DNA from: Chondrus crispus
Taxonomy: Eukaryota > Rhodophyta > Florideophyceae > Gigartinales > Gigartinaceae
Direction of reading: 5' to 3'
Assembly (NCBI RefSeq): GCF_000350225.1
Contig: NW_005179060.1
Coordinates: 139,053-203,052 of the forward strand
DNA: 64,000 nt
In this document: one piece after another, positions 42,470-51,885 of the stretch
Position numbering within the stretch: the first letter of the stretch is position 1
How the letters are laid out: the number at the start of each line of letters is the position of its first letter
Program-made: the position numbers and the translations under genes
Notes under the pieces: generated by a model
What the model saw: only the letters and a program-made list of their open reading frames with translations
The model's database searches: none
What the model was told of the DNA's origin: nothing

Positions 42470-43159
42470 CTAGTTCCGACCATCCCTGCTCACGGAGCCT
42501 GTGCATACAGAGGTGGAGATGTTGGTTGGGAGGTCGCGGTCTCTGAATTCTGCTATACCGATGTGGTATGAGTTGTTGCGAGCCCGATTCCGAATATGCT
42601 GTTCTGCTGTAATCGTGGGAGCGGGATTGTGAGCAACAAACTCGACGTCATCAGTAATGGTTGCCATAGCCGTGTCATGTTCGACCGGTGCCTCTTCAAC
42701 CTCTTCAGCAACTTCTTCTTCTTCTTCATCTTCCTCATCTTCTTCCCATACATCTTCATCTATGACAATTACATTATCATCGTAGCCCCACATTTGTAAA
42801 GCAAACGTTCTTTTAACCGAATCATACGGCATATACAGTGCGATTTCTTCTTGCGTGACGTGGGGAATCGATGTAATAATTAGTTTCTCTATCCAGTCGA
42901 CATCACTTCTCTTGAACGTATGGCGGCAAGGACCACACTCACCGGCCAAATCTTCTACAAGAGCGTTCCACTTCTTCACAATCTTCCGTTTCGAATCGGA
43001 GAGCTTGAGCGATGTAAGTAGCCTCTTGATTAGCTTCTCCCTGCTGTACCTTGTCATACATTCCTTGTGAAAGGGATGTATGCAAGGTCCCCGCACGGGG
43101 CACTCACTGTCTTCGAAATCGCAGAAGCATACAGCACAAACCGAGTCACCAATCACCAT
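42470..43159 (-). CDS. RING-H2 finger protein
   Basis: This intact frame of 229 residues opens with a RING-like metal site: CAVCFCDFEDSEC, then CIHPFHKEC, and after an insertion of about 45 residues CGPCRHTF. The CxxC...CxH..H..C...CxxC spacing is that of RING-H2 E3 ubiquitin ligases, with an unusually long gap before the last Cys pair. The second half has a highly acidic run (EEDEEDEEEEE) and a Ser/Arg-rich tail. RING proteins are common in large DNA viruses, where they modify host ubiquitination; a cellular origin is equally possible. It diverges from the Uma2-type gene and shares a 260-bp promoter region with it. Confidence 0.7.
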   Translation of the reverse strand: MVIGDSVCAVCFCDFEDSECPVRGPCIHPFHKECMTRYSREKLIKRLLTSLKLSDSKRKIVKKWNALVEDLAGECGPCRHTFKRSDVDWIEKLIITSIPHVTQEEIALYMPYDSVKRTFALQMWGYDDNVIVIDEDVWEEDEEDEEEEEVAEEVEEAPVEHDTAMATITDDVEFVAHNPAPTITAEQHIRNRARNNSYHIGIAEFRDRDLPTNISTSVCTGSVSRDGRN

Positions 43160-43422
43160 CTTGTTGTGGGCCGCTCAAAATTTGGGGGACCTGTCCGGCT
43201 GAAATTTGGATGTGGCTGTGCTGTCCGGCCCAAATTTTATGTTGTCCGTCTCAAATTTGAAACGCCCGGCCCAAATTTGGAGGAGGTGTTGTCCGGCTGA
43301 AATTTGGAGGGCCACTCAAAATTGAGTGTTGTCCCTGCGTGCCTGTGCGTACACTGCTGGAAGGTGGAGAAACAAGGACTGCAACCGTTTCGACAAATCT
43401 CATATCGGAGAGAGGACAAACA
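43160..43422. promoter_or_regulatory. Shared divergent promoter with iterated motif
   Basis: Between the RING gene and the Uma2-type gene, about six degenerate copies of GTCCGGCYSAAATTTGG occur within 43,175-43,335, in both orientations. The repeated AAATTT cores flanked by CCGGC suggest binding sites for one regulator. No TATA box is evident. Confidence 0.55.
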
Positions 43423-44417
43423 ATGGTGGAGCACTCTGCAGCAAGCAATCTAGACCTGAAACCTTCAAATCTGTCCGAGTACGTAGGCCTCCTTGAGCAG
43501 GACGAAGAGAGGTATGATCTTATCGAAGGAGTTCTCGTGGCAACGGACGACATGCCCGATGTTGAGCACGAAAGGATCGTCTCCTTTATTCGTGCAAAAG
43601 GAAACTTGGAGTTGCACAACACGGTAGCTATTCATACAAGGGCAATGGTTTATATCCCAAGTCGTACGTCGTCAGCCGCCACTCCCAATGTTATATCAAA
43701 CCATACCGGGTCGTCTGGATCACCATCCCGATCTGGACCTGCTTCCCCTCAGTCGGCATCTTCGGGATCCTCAACAGCTTCAGACCGCTCCAGTCGCGAC
43801 ACCGTGCGTGAACCAGATGTGGTTGTAGGGCTGTTTCGCGAAAAAGAAAGAGAAGCGTCGCTCAACCCGACATCCCGGCTCATTCACTTCTCGAAGACAG
43901 AGATCGCAAAGTCAGGGCCTCCCCTCGCTGTCTTCGAAGTCACTAGCACAAAGACCCGGACAACTGACTTGACTTGTAAGTGGAGAGAATACTGGAGGGC
44001 CGGAATCCAACAGTATGTCATTGTGGATCGTAAAAATGACTGCGTAATAGTTGGCTCTCGCCAAGGTACGGACGAAGAACACGGTGTGCGGCGATCAAGT
44101 GGAGATCCGCATGATACAAGTGATAGAAACTCATCTGGCATCTATCACCGGAAGATTTATAGAAAGGACGATTTGGTCAAATGTGTACTTTTCTCTAATG
44201 TGAAAGCGAAAACACTTTCAAATCCCCCTTTGGGCAGGAGCTCATAACCAAACAACTTGATCAACTTGAAGAGGAGAACAAACGACAAAAAGAAAAAATT
44301 CAAGAACAGGAAAAGATAATTGAAAGCCAGCTCGACAAGAGCGGAGCAGGCTCACGCTCCTCCTCATCCTTATCCCCACCAAAGAAGCTGCCGAGAACGG
44401 AGAGACGGGGAAGGTGA
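43423..44417 (+). pseudogene. Uma2-type restriction-endonuclease-fold protein, frameshifted
   Basis: From the ATG at 43,423 the protein follows the Uma2 (DUF820) family. It has LLEQDEERYDLIEGVLV, then a conserved EPDVVVGL with the first metal-binding Asp. Next come PLAVFEVTSTKTRTTDL with the catalytic Glu, CKWREYWRAGIQQYVIVDRK, and the final beta strand. A Ser/Gly/Pro-rich insertion of about 50 residues sits before EPDVV. A frameshift in the CCCCC run near 44,223 separates a coiled-coil tail (QLDQLEEENKRQKEKIQEQE) and a Ser/Arg-rich end at 44,417. The C-terminal coiled coil is typical of cyanobacterial Uma2 proteins. The family has a PD-(D/E)XK nuclease fold; its usual substrate is unknown. 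Confidence 0.75.
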
Positions 44418-44476
44418 TTGTTGCAGGGTACACATTTTATTTAGTTTATAGGACCTGACCTAGGTTGGATGACTAC

Positions 44477-45829
44477 TTATAGCTTTCCTATATCTCGACG
44501 TATTGCTGTTTCAAGATTCTTCACAGCCATACTAAAATGCTGAAGGGATTCTTTGTCTGCGCCTGAATGACACGACTGGTAACGCCCTGTCGCACCGACA
44601 GTATCGCACGATTTGTTTGGTTGAAAGTCTTCTACAGCTTTGCGGATTTCCCGGATTTCGTCACGGTAGTTGATCCAGTCAGTTGCGTCATTGTTGGCTA
44701 GGCCGATTGCTCTGTTGTCAAAAAATGCCATTACAAGAGCAATGCTTCGGAAAGAATAAGGTCTGAAGTACTGCACAGAAATTCGATCTCCAAACCCCGT
44801 CCGTTTTCTTACGGAATACATGTGAAACGGCGAATTGCTTCGTAAGAACCTCGTCATATTTGCCGGATTGTCTTTCTTCGTTAAGGACGTCAAAAGAAAT
44901 GCCGACCGCGTGGAAAATGGCTCCACCCAATGCGGAAAGTCGGCTGTAAACTTCGAAGATCGGCATTCTTTTTGCAGAACGGATGTGATTTTTTTGGAAG
45001 CGTCATCCGGCACTGTCGTATGCGCCTTGGGTAAACTACTTCCAAACAACGCTCGAAGCATATTTGAGGTCAGAATGACATCTAGTACAGTACGGTGGCG
45101 TGGTATAGTTTTCGGTATTATGCAATTTGACAGGTGATCAACGATGAACCCCCAGTAGGAAACCGGGCGAACATCGACCACATCAGAGTTAAGAAAAGCA
45201 ACTTCGTAGTCCACCATTGCCATATACACAAATATGTGAAGAGATTTTGCAGCAGCCCGATGATCAAAGAATAGTCCTGACGATCGTGCTGCTCTTGCCA
45301 TACCGAATTTTCCAACACGCTCCAGAGCTCGTAGAAGTGGTAGTGCTTTTCCAAGAATGTAGTGTTTTGTGGCCAGAACCTTTTGAGCTGCAACTGCTGA
45401 TAGCAAAAGATTCTTGATATCCATCTGATCTTCTTTTGCACCGGTCATGTTGTTAAATGCAGCGATATCTGTATGAAGGTACCTCACTATGGTATTCATA
45501 CCATCCTTTCTTAAAGCCATGTATCTCTGAAGAAAGCGGTTACGTTTCTCTTTGTCAAAGCGATCTAGTGCCGGCGAAGAGACAATATTGTGCTGCATCA
45601 CAGCCGTTCGGAAATGATCTGCCGATAGAGCAGTTGTTGACACACTTCCTTGACTTGTCAGGTCGTCGTCAATGTTGTACGCATTTCTATGCCGCACGCA
45701 CAGTTTATCATTCTGGTTAATGACATCCGCTTTCTCCGCAACTGCTTCAGCAAACGTATCGGTAAATAACGTTTCTTCCACCGCAGAAAACTGCAGGCCA
45801 AGGGCAGATCCCAGACGTTCAATATTTGT
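44477..45829 (-). pseudogene. Replicon protein truncated at right junction, possible helicase C-part
   Basis: About 450 residues in one unbroken minus-strand frame enter from the Copia sequence without a start codon, so the true N-terminus is missing. The protein is helical, with SAVAAQKVLATKHYILGKAL, FDHRAAAKSLHIFVYMAMVD and FRPYSFRSIALVMAFFDNRA. No family is recognised. The frame is in register with the truncated helicase at the left junction if the two GTGAC ends are joined, which would make it the helicase C-terminus. Against this, no clear helicase motif VI is seen near the join. It could equally be an independent gene. Confidence 0.5.
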
Positions 45830-46147
45830 GTGACAATGTCCACACCCACGCCAATGTACATAGAAAATCAGTCTGCAATAATGGTAGCCAAAAATCAAGC
45901 CCTCACGAAACGTGGAAAGCTCATCGACATCCGCCACCACAACCTTTATGACAACATTGCACAACAAATCATAGAGGTACACCACATCCCATCAACCGAA
46001 AATCTGGCGGACCTATTCACAAAACCGCTAGGAAGGCAAAGATTCGGATATCTCACCACAAAAGTGCACCTCAGCACGAACCCTCCCATCAGATGCACCG
46101 GGGACTGACAGACCGCACACCACGCATTGCATCTGATACTCGAATTC
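45830..46147 (+). pseudogene. Copia pol, third part (RNase H end)
   Basis: Continues RNase H after the insertion: TPTPMYIENQSAIMVAKNQA, RGKLIDIRHHNLYD, IEVHHIPSTENLADLFTKPL. It ends with a TGA at 46,106, about 40 bp before the 3' LTR. The piece has no internal stop. Confidence 0.88.
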
Positions 46148-46259
46148 TGAAGACAGACCGCACAAGACCGCCTGTCCAGGACAGTAGAGAATAGCACATA
46201 AGACGACGACGCACAGAGAGCAGAGTAAAGAGGGCCATCGGATCCCTGTAGTTCCTTCA
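46148..46259 (+). repeat. Copia 3' LTR
   Basis: Starts about TGAAGACAGACCGC and ends AGTTCCTTCA; partner of 23,042-23,152. The left boundary is uncertain by a few bases. Confidence 0.65.
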
Positions 46260-46541
46260 ATCTGAACCGCTCGAACTGTGGCTCTTCAATGCCATTGCCA
46301 TCTTCTTGTGAGATTGCACAGCCAAGCGCCTGTCTGCTCGCCTTCTATTAATGCCACGAACAATGGCCTTGAACTCTGTTAACGGCTTGCCTGCCACCTG
46401 AGCTCGCCGATTCCAAGCCAACTCCGCAATACGATCAGCGTCGGTTCTGTTATTCGAATCGTTATTCGCTGTCCTGGCGGCCTTCCGTGGGGTTGGGATT
46501 CATTTTCATGTGTCGAGGTTGAAGGGAAAGGCGGATAGGAG
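46260..46541 (-). other. Coding-like remnant next to the Copia 3' end
   Basis: On the minus strand, 46,480-46,262 reads as about 70 residues of basic, helical protein (RIAELAWNRRAQVAGKPLTE, then FKAIVRGINRRRADRRLAVQ) without a start. It may be a fragment of a gene cut by the Copia insertion, but no continuation is seen left of 23,042. The family is unknown. Confidence 0.35.
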
Positions 46542-46625
46542 GGAAAAGCATAGACTTCATGCTTTTCCCATCCCAAACGGCAAAATCCGGCATCCACTTG
46601 AAGTGGATGCCGGATTTTGCCGTTT
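46542..46625. repeat. Two adjacent hairpins
   Basis: GGAAAAGCATAGACTTCATG and CTTTTCC form an imperfect hairpin at 46,542-46,568. A perfect 51-bp palindrome with half-site AAACGGCAAAATCCGGCATC plus CACTT follows directly at 46,575-46,625, centred on position 46,600. It is possibly a foldback transposon core. Confidence 0.85.
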
Positions 46626-46986
46626 AGGAGATGGAGCATGTAAAGCTAAAGAGTCATCCAGAAGCATGTTCAATAGACCTTTATCACAGAGCCAAGCTAA
46701 TTTGCCAGTTCTGACCCGGTATACGAATTGCAGCACCGCAATGAAATTGACGGCCATTTTTGCCAACTTACATGGCTACTACGATAAATCGTAATCTTTC
46801 ATATGGATATTTTTTTCTGAAATAACCTCGTCAATACGTGAGCGGAGAATTTTTGCGTAATGAAAACCTGCCTTTGAAAATTTCGCAAGCAGTGCAAAAA
46901 ACGTGCCTGATTGCACAAATTGATGATGGCCGAAACTCACACCAGCAAAATCACGAAGAGAACAATTTGGCGGGAATCTAGCAAGA

Positions 46987-48366
46987 ATGCAAACCCAGCA
47001 ATCGTCGACGACGGTCAAGTCACACCGCAATCTGTATATAAAACGTTCCTTCACCAGTGTCGATACCACTCCTGAGACACTCCTTTTCCCTTCCCGCTCA
47101 ACAAAAGCCTTGGACACAGTGACTAGCAGTGATGCATGTAGTGGTATCAAGCTCCTCGCTGATGCCGCTGCCAACCGCCGCGAGGAGATTCAGAACTTCA
47201 GTAGCCAAACGGACAATGAAAGTGAGGCTGAGGACTTTCAGAGCCCAGTTATCGACCAATTGTTTGCAGAAGGCGGTGCCGCCGGAATCATGGCAATGAA
47301 AAACTTTTCGCTCGCGGAGCTAAGCGGCATATGGAGTTTGATTGCAGCACATGTTGAACAGAAGTGGAACTGTGGCAGAGGCCGCAAATCTAGACATCAA
47401 CCAAAGGATGTTCTTTTCATGACCCTGACGATGATAAAACATGGTGGCAATTGGGCTTTTGTCGCAAAAGTTTTCAAAGTGAAAGCCCCGACGTTTGAGC
47501 GAGTGGCCATGGCGTTTGTGTGTATGGTCGAAGAGTTTCGTTACCGTGAGGTGGTGCAGAAGTGGGAACGGAAGTACAAAATGACGCGTCTGCTTCAGAA
47601 CAAAACAACGTTCAAGCACAACCGCCATGCTCTGTACGCAACAGATGTCACTTTTCAGCAAACCAACCGCCCGTCTGGTAATCATGAAGAAGGGAAAAAG
47701 CACTTCAGCAATAAGCACCAACTTTACGGATTCAAAACGGAAGTCTCCGTTCTACTTAATGGATTTGACGTTAACGTCACGCGCCATTACCCTGGTGCAG
47801 TCTCAAACATAGAGATATTCAGCTAAAGCATTGGCTTTCATCGCATGTGTCTTCAGAAAGCAGATGATGATATGGATATCGCAGACATCGGTCCATTAGG
47901 GGAGGAGTTTCACGGTTTTTGGGCGGCTATCATGGACAAGGGCTACCAGGGAGCTGCCGAGATTGTACGGGCCGTACTCCCCAAGAAAAAGCCCCGCAAC
48001 GGTGCCCTGACTTCAGAACAAGAACGCGCAAATGCAAGAATTTCTTCTGATAGAATTTTAGTTGAGAACTACTTCGGCAGGCAATGCGTGCTCTGGAATA
48101 TCATCGGCAGTAAGTGCAGATGGGGAGAGAAGAGCTATGATGTGCTGTTTCGCCTAAGTGTCTGTTTCAAGAACATGCACATCAAGTGGCATCCACTGCG
48201 CGATGATGATGGATGTGCATTTAGACGATACAAGAATCGTCTGAATACGATTGGAATCGACACAGCGCAGAAAAGAAAGAAGGCGCAACTCGAGTACCGG
48301 AACTTTAGTGGGCAGCGCCATCACGAGGAGGGAGGTGAGGCAATTTTCGGTCTTCTTGAGGAGTAG
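46987..48366 (+). pseudogene. DDE_4-type transposase, copy 3 (single stop)
   Basis: This is the best-preserved member of the family after copy 1. It has GIKLLADAAANRREE, an acidic segment, then LYATDVTF, HFSNKHQLYGFKTEVSV, PGAVSNIEI, AIMDKGYQG and VENYFGRQ. Both parts are in the same frame and only a TAA at 47,824-47,826 interrupts them. The Asp of the usual SDIEI motif is Asn here. The first ATG of the frame is 46,987, but homology to copy 4 starts near 47,140, so the real start is unclear. The preceding 360 bp hold no identified gene. Confidence 0.8.
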
Positions 48367-49381
48367 TGCTTTCGTACAGTAGCAGATGGAATATGATAAA
48401 CACTTGTACTCACTGCAAAGGCAGTTGAGTTGTCAGTCACTTCTCAGTGGCGTTTTTGGAGCGATTCGGGTTTTTTGTCCAGGACGGGCTCTGGGTAGGG
48501 GTTGAGGAGAAGAAAAACTGTGGCAGATTTGTGTCTTTTTCATTTTTTGGAAATGTTAAGCCGGTGCAACAATGCTTGACAGTTCCCGCCATTTCGTTCA
48601 GCAGTTTTGTTTTGATCATGCCTAAAAGATATGTTTTCTCAGGATGTCAGAGGTATGATCACTTACCACACCCCTCCATATGAACCGTTTGAGATATGTC
48701 GGTGATGAGCATCACCTGTCTGTTCGTAGTTATACAGAATTTTTTCCTGCTCCGCGAGGACTAGATGTGAAGTTGCACCGCGCCTCCTACCCTATGTGCA
48801 GATCTTTGCTGCAGTCAGCAACGTTTTTATGAAAAGCCAGCCTCTTTGCGTATTCATGCTGTCTTTTCGCAAATACGGGTTTACTTCATTTGAGGTCTAA
48901 TGGTGTGCATCGTGTTCAACTCCCCCATTTTGGAAATATTCAGACTTGGGTGGCGGAATGGTCTGTTTTAACGGAACGTGCCACGCAGAGTCCAATAGTC
49001 AGATTTGTTTTAATAAAGATTGCACTGGATAGAACTACTAGACCTTTGTCTCAGTTACAGACTTACAGCGAAGAAGTAGATCTTCTACAAATACCCTCAC
49101 CGAATCAGGAACGACATCACGAAACGGGCATACATGCCGCAAGTACACAATAAATGCAAAATATTTTAAAGATTTGCGCGACCAGTTTTTTACCGGTAAA
49201 TTCTGGTGGACAACAACTGTTGAAAAAATCCTCCTGTTTTTCCGTCGCGACACTGTAAATACAGTGAAGACTCAGTAAAGTCGCAAGAGATCGAGCCCGC
49301 CACAAATCGGATCCACACCATTCCCAAACATCTCCTCGCAACGATCTACATCCAAATTGTCGGCCTCTTTCCTTGAACACA
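48367..49381. other. Spacer between transposase copies 3 and 4
   Basis: No gene is supported. The two elements presumably end and begin here, but I could not find matching inverted ends. Confidence 0.4.
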
Positions 49382-50705
49382 ATGCCTCCGACCTCTACTC
49401 AAAACGTGGCATCCGCCCTCCGCCTCCTTGCTGATGCTGCCGCAACGCGCGAACAAGAATTCGCGCAGTTCGAAACGGCACCTATCGCCAGTCAGTCGGA
49501 TGGCGATGCCGACAGTGACAGTCCAATTCTGGACTCTTTTATGCTACAGGGTGGTACAGCGGGGGTGCACCAAATGACCAACTTGACATTCTCTGAGCTC
49601 TCATCAATCTGGACTCGCCTAGACCAGTATGTGCTCGAGAATTGGAACACTGGTAGGGGTAAGCGAACCGCACAGACACCAAAAGACTGCTTTTTCATGC
49701 TTCTGGTGGTGATAAAACATGGCGGTCGGTGGGATTTTTTGGGGCGCATGTTTGAGATCAAGGACCCGACCTTTGAGCGACTCATAGTGAGATTTCTAGT
49801 GGCGATTGTACCAATTGTACAAGAGCTGTATATTCCTCGCATCGCAGAGTATTTTACAATGAGCAAGCTGCTGCAAAAGAAGAACACATTCAAGACGTAC
49901 AAGCTCGCGTGGTACGCCACGGATGTCACTATTCAACAAAGCAACCGGACTGCCGGAAACCAGGCTGATGCCAAGTCAATGTTTAGCGGTAAGCATAAAC
50001 TTTACGGCTATAAGACAGAGGTTTCTGTCCTCGCAAATGGACTTGCTATCGGACTGAGTGTGCACTACGCGGGTGCTGTGTCGGACATTGACATCTTTTA
50101 CAAAAGGAGAAACTTTCACGAAGCGCAGTTATAGAAACAGGATGACGAAAAAATATTTCGGACGTTTTACCGTTGGCCCAACAGTACCCAGATTCTTGGG
50201 CCTGCTTTCTTGACAAAGGCTATGAAGGAGCGACAGAGACGTTGCGTGCTCTGTACCCGGTTAAAAAGCCAAGGCAGGGCGAGCTCACTAGTGACCAGAT
50301 GGCATCAAACAGAAAGCATTCCACCGATTGAATTATTGTTGAAATTTTTTTGGAAGACAGTGCACGTTATAGGGATTAATGGCCAGAAAATGGCGCTGGT
50401 CCGCACTGCTGTATGATCGATTTTTTATTTTTTCGGTTGCGCTCACAAATGCGCTCATACAGATGCATCCGCTGCGTTGTTAAGATTTCTCGTTTTATCA
50501 GCAGGTGAAGCGCAATCGACGCGCAATTGGAGACCAGCTTGTGGAAAATCGCAAGCGAACACAGGCTAACTATCGTGCAAAAAGGGCTCGTCGCATGAAC
50601 ATGGATTTTCAGACCGTACACAGCAAGTTTCAAGAAGGTGGAGGTGCAATGTTGCAAGAATCGCAAGTCGTCGAAGACGACTTTGTCGACGATTTCGATG
50701 AGTAA
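49382..50705 (+). pseudogene. DDE_4-type transposase, copy 4 (degenerate)
   Basis: From the ATG at 49,382 it has ALRLLADAAATREQE, acidic DGDADSDSPILDSF, WYATDVTI, MFSGKHKLYGYKTEVSV and GAVSDIDIF. A shift near 50,100 follows, after which YPDSWACFLDKGYEG and PVKKPRQGELTSDQ appear. The VENYFGR motif is ruined by a stop and shifts (about 50,330-50,400). The C-terminal basic-to-acidic tail ends at 50,705. It is inactive. Confidence 0.8.
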
Positions 50706-51314
50706 TAGTGGAATTATTTAGTTTTGTGGATTTTCGTTGTTTATGTGAAAATTAGTGTTTGTTCGTGTATGAGCAGGATCTTTTTATTGTGTAAACGTGC
50801 AGTAAATAAGTAGTTACACAAACAACTGTCTGCAAGACCAACGCTGTACGTAAAAGACCTTGTCTTTGTTGATGAGACGCTGGGCTACGTTTTTGCCTTG
50901 CTGATAAGAAGATCTACTGTACGTACCGCAATGGGCACCGCCAAATCACTTCGAGAGAATCGGCGCGGCTAGAATCAGGTTTGAAGAATACAATTTGCAA
51001 TTTTTACGTTGTTCCGCCGTTAAGGGACCCGTTCCATATTTAGGGTACCCCCCTTTACTTTAAAACTTATTACTAGGGTTTATCGCATCGTAAGCCGAAT
51101 TTCAGATTTCATTCATTACGATTCTGTATCACATTTCTGTAGTCAGGGTTGCTGAAATTTGCCAATTAATTTTTCATTTTTTGGCGTAAGCTCTATATTA
51201 CCATAAAACTGATTCCAGCGAGAGAAATTGACTACGGCAATACCAAAGTTGTTTACCAAAAACATTGTTCTGATACAGTATGAGGACAACGATCCAATAC
51301 ACACTACTCGAGTA
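50706..51314. other. Spacer with a pogo transposase start fragment
   Basis: At 50,927-50,973 CAATGGGCACCGCC and following bases encode MGTAKSLREN, matching the start of the pogo transposase at 8017 (MGTASAKQLRER), then a stop. It is a short remnant of a second pogo copy. Nothing else was recognised. Confidence 0.5.
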
Positions 51315-51756
51315 CCCTTCCCCGGCAGGGTAATTTGGAACGCATTCTCTTTTTTAAATGGAGAAAGTACTTGTTTAAGGGTTTTATCGCCAAAACAGGC
51401 GCCATTCGAAGCACTGTATTCTAGTCGATAAAATGAGCCTATCAATTCTTCATGTGCCTGGATCTCGTGAGAACCTACCCAAATCTATTGTTAATGGTCA
51501 ACATTGCCGGAATTCCAGAAAATTGGGCAATTTGGAACGTGTTTTTTGGGCGTGACAAGCAGGTTTTGAGGGAGTTAAAATAGTACACGTGTACAATTGG
51601 TGCAAAGCTGTGCACATTGTGTGCATAGAGACCTTTGAAGCTGCGTTCCAAATTACCCTTTTTTCCAAATTACCCTTTTTTCCAAATTACCCTTTTTTCC
51701 AAATTACCCTTTTTTCCAAATTACCCTTTTTTCCAAATTACCCTGCCGGGGAAGGG
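51315..51756. mobile_element. TA-flanked MITE upstream of farnesyltransferase gene
   Basis: A 442-bp element has perfect 26-bp inverted ends beginning CCCTTCCCCGGCAGGGTAAT, flanked by TA on both sides, as for Tc1/mariner-type elements. It has no coding capacity. Next to the right end, five tandem 17-bp units (AAATTACCCTTTTTTCC, about 51,653-51,737) have been amplified from the inner part of the terminal repeat. The right end is 130 bp upstream of the farnesyltransferase ATG, so it lies in that gene's promoter or 5' leader. Confidence 0.85.
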
Positions 51757-51885
51757 TAGACACTAGACACTACAGTAGGTAGAGCAGGAATTCTGCCCCG
51801 ACCATCTCCGTTTACTTCGCAGACTATTTTTCTTGCAATCCTATCGCAGCTTGAGAGGCAAGGTTCATTCCCGCATTTCTGAGAA

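Larger units (their letters stand above)
32431..45829. mobile_element. Virus- or plasmid-like replicon integrated in Copia
   Basis: This segment of about 13.4 kb splits the Copia RNase H domain (WIRRLF on the left, TPTPMYIENQSA on the right), so its limits are known to within a few bases. GTGAC occurs at both junctions. No LTRs or inverted ends are visible. Gene content is unlike any retroelement or simple DNA transposon: a primase, an origin-binding-type SF2 helicase, a ParB-like protein, a RING protein, a Uma2-type protein and two unknown proteins, plus ten copies of one palindrome. Both end genes are truncated at the junctions. Most genes carry frameshifts or stops, so the segment is a relic. 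It is younger than the Copia element and carries a solo LTR of its own. Confidence 0.85.
23042..46259 (+). mobile_element. Decayed Copia element, split by two insertions
   Basis: Matching ends of about 111 bp lie at 23,042-23,152 and 46,148-46,259. Both contain ACAGACCGCACAAGAC, GACGACGACGCACAG and a TGTAGTTCC[AT]TCA terminus, and are read as LTRs. The internal DNA is strongly A+C-rich on the plus strand. It occurs in three blocks (23.15-26.65, 31.94-32.43 and 45.83-46.15 kb) that together form a standard gag-pro-int-RT-RNase H order. A Gypsy element lies between blocks one and two and a 13.4-kb replicon-like segment between blocks two and three. Without them the element is about 4.5 kb. Many stops and frameshifts make it dead. 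No target duplication matches at the outer ends. Confidence 0.85.

Noticed and set aside
32431-45829. Terminal inverted repeats or LTRs at the replicon ends
   Set aside because: Comparing about 40 bases at each end in both orientations gave only the GTGAC match; so it is not called a TIR or LTR element.
23037-46264. Target-site duplication for the Copia element
   Set aside because: The five bases outside the LTRs (left GGCACG side, right ATCTG) do not match under any boundary I tried.
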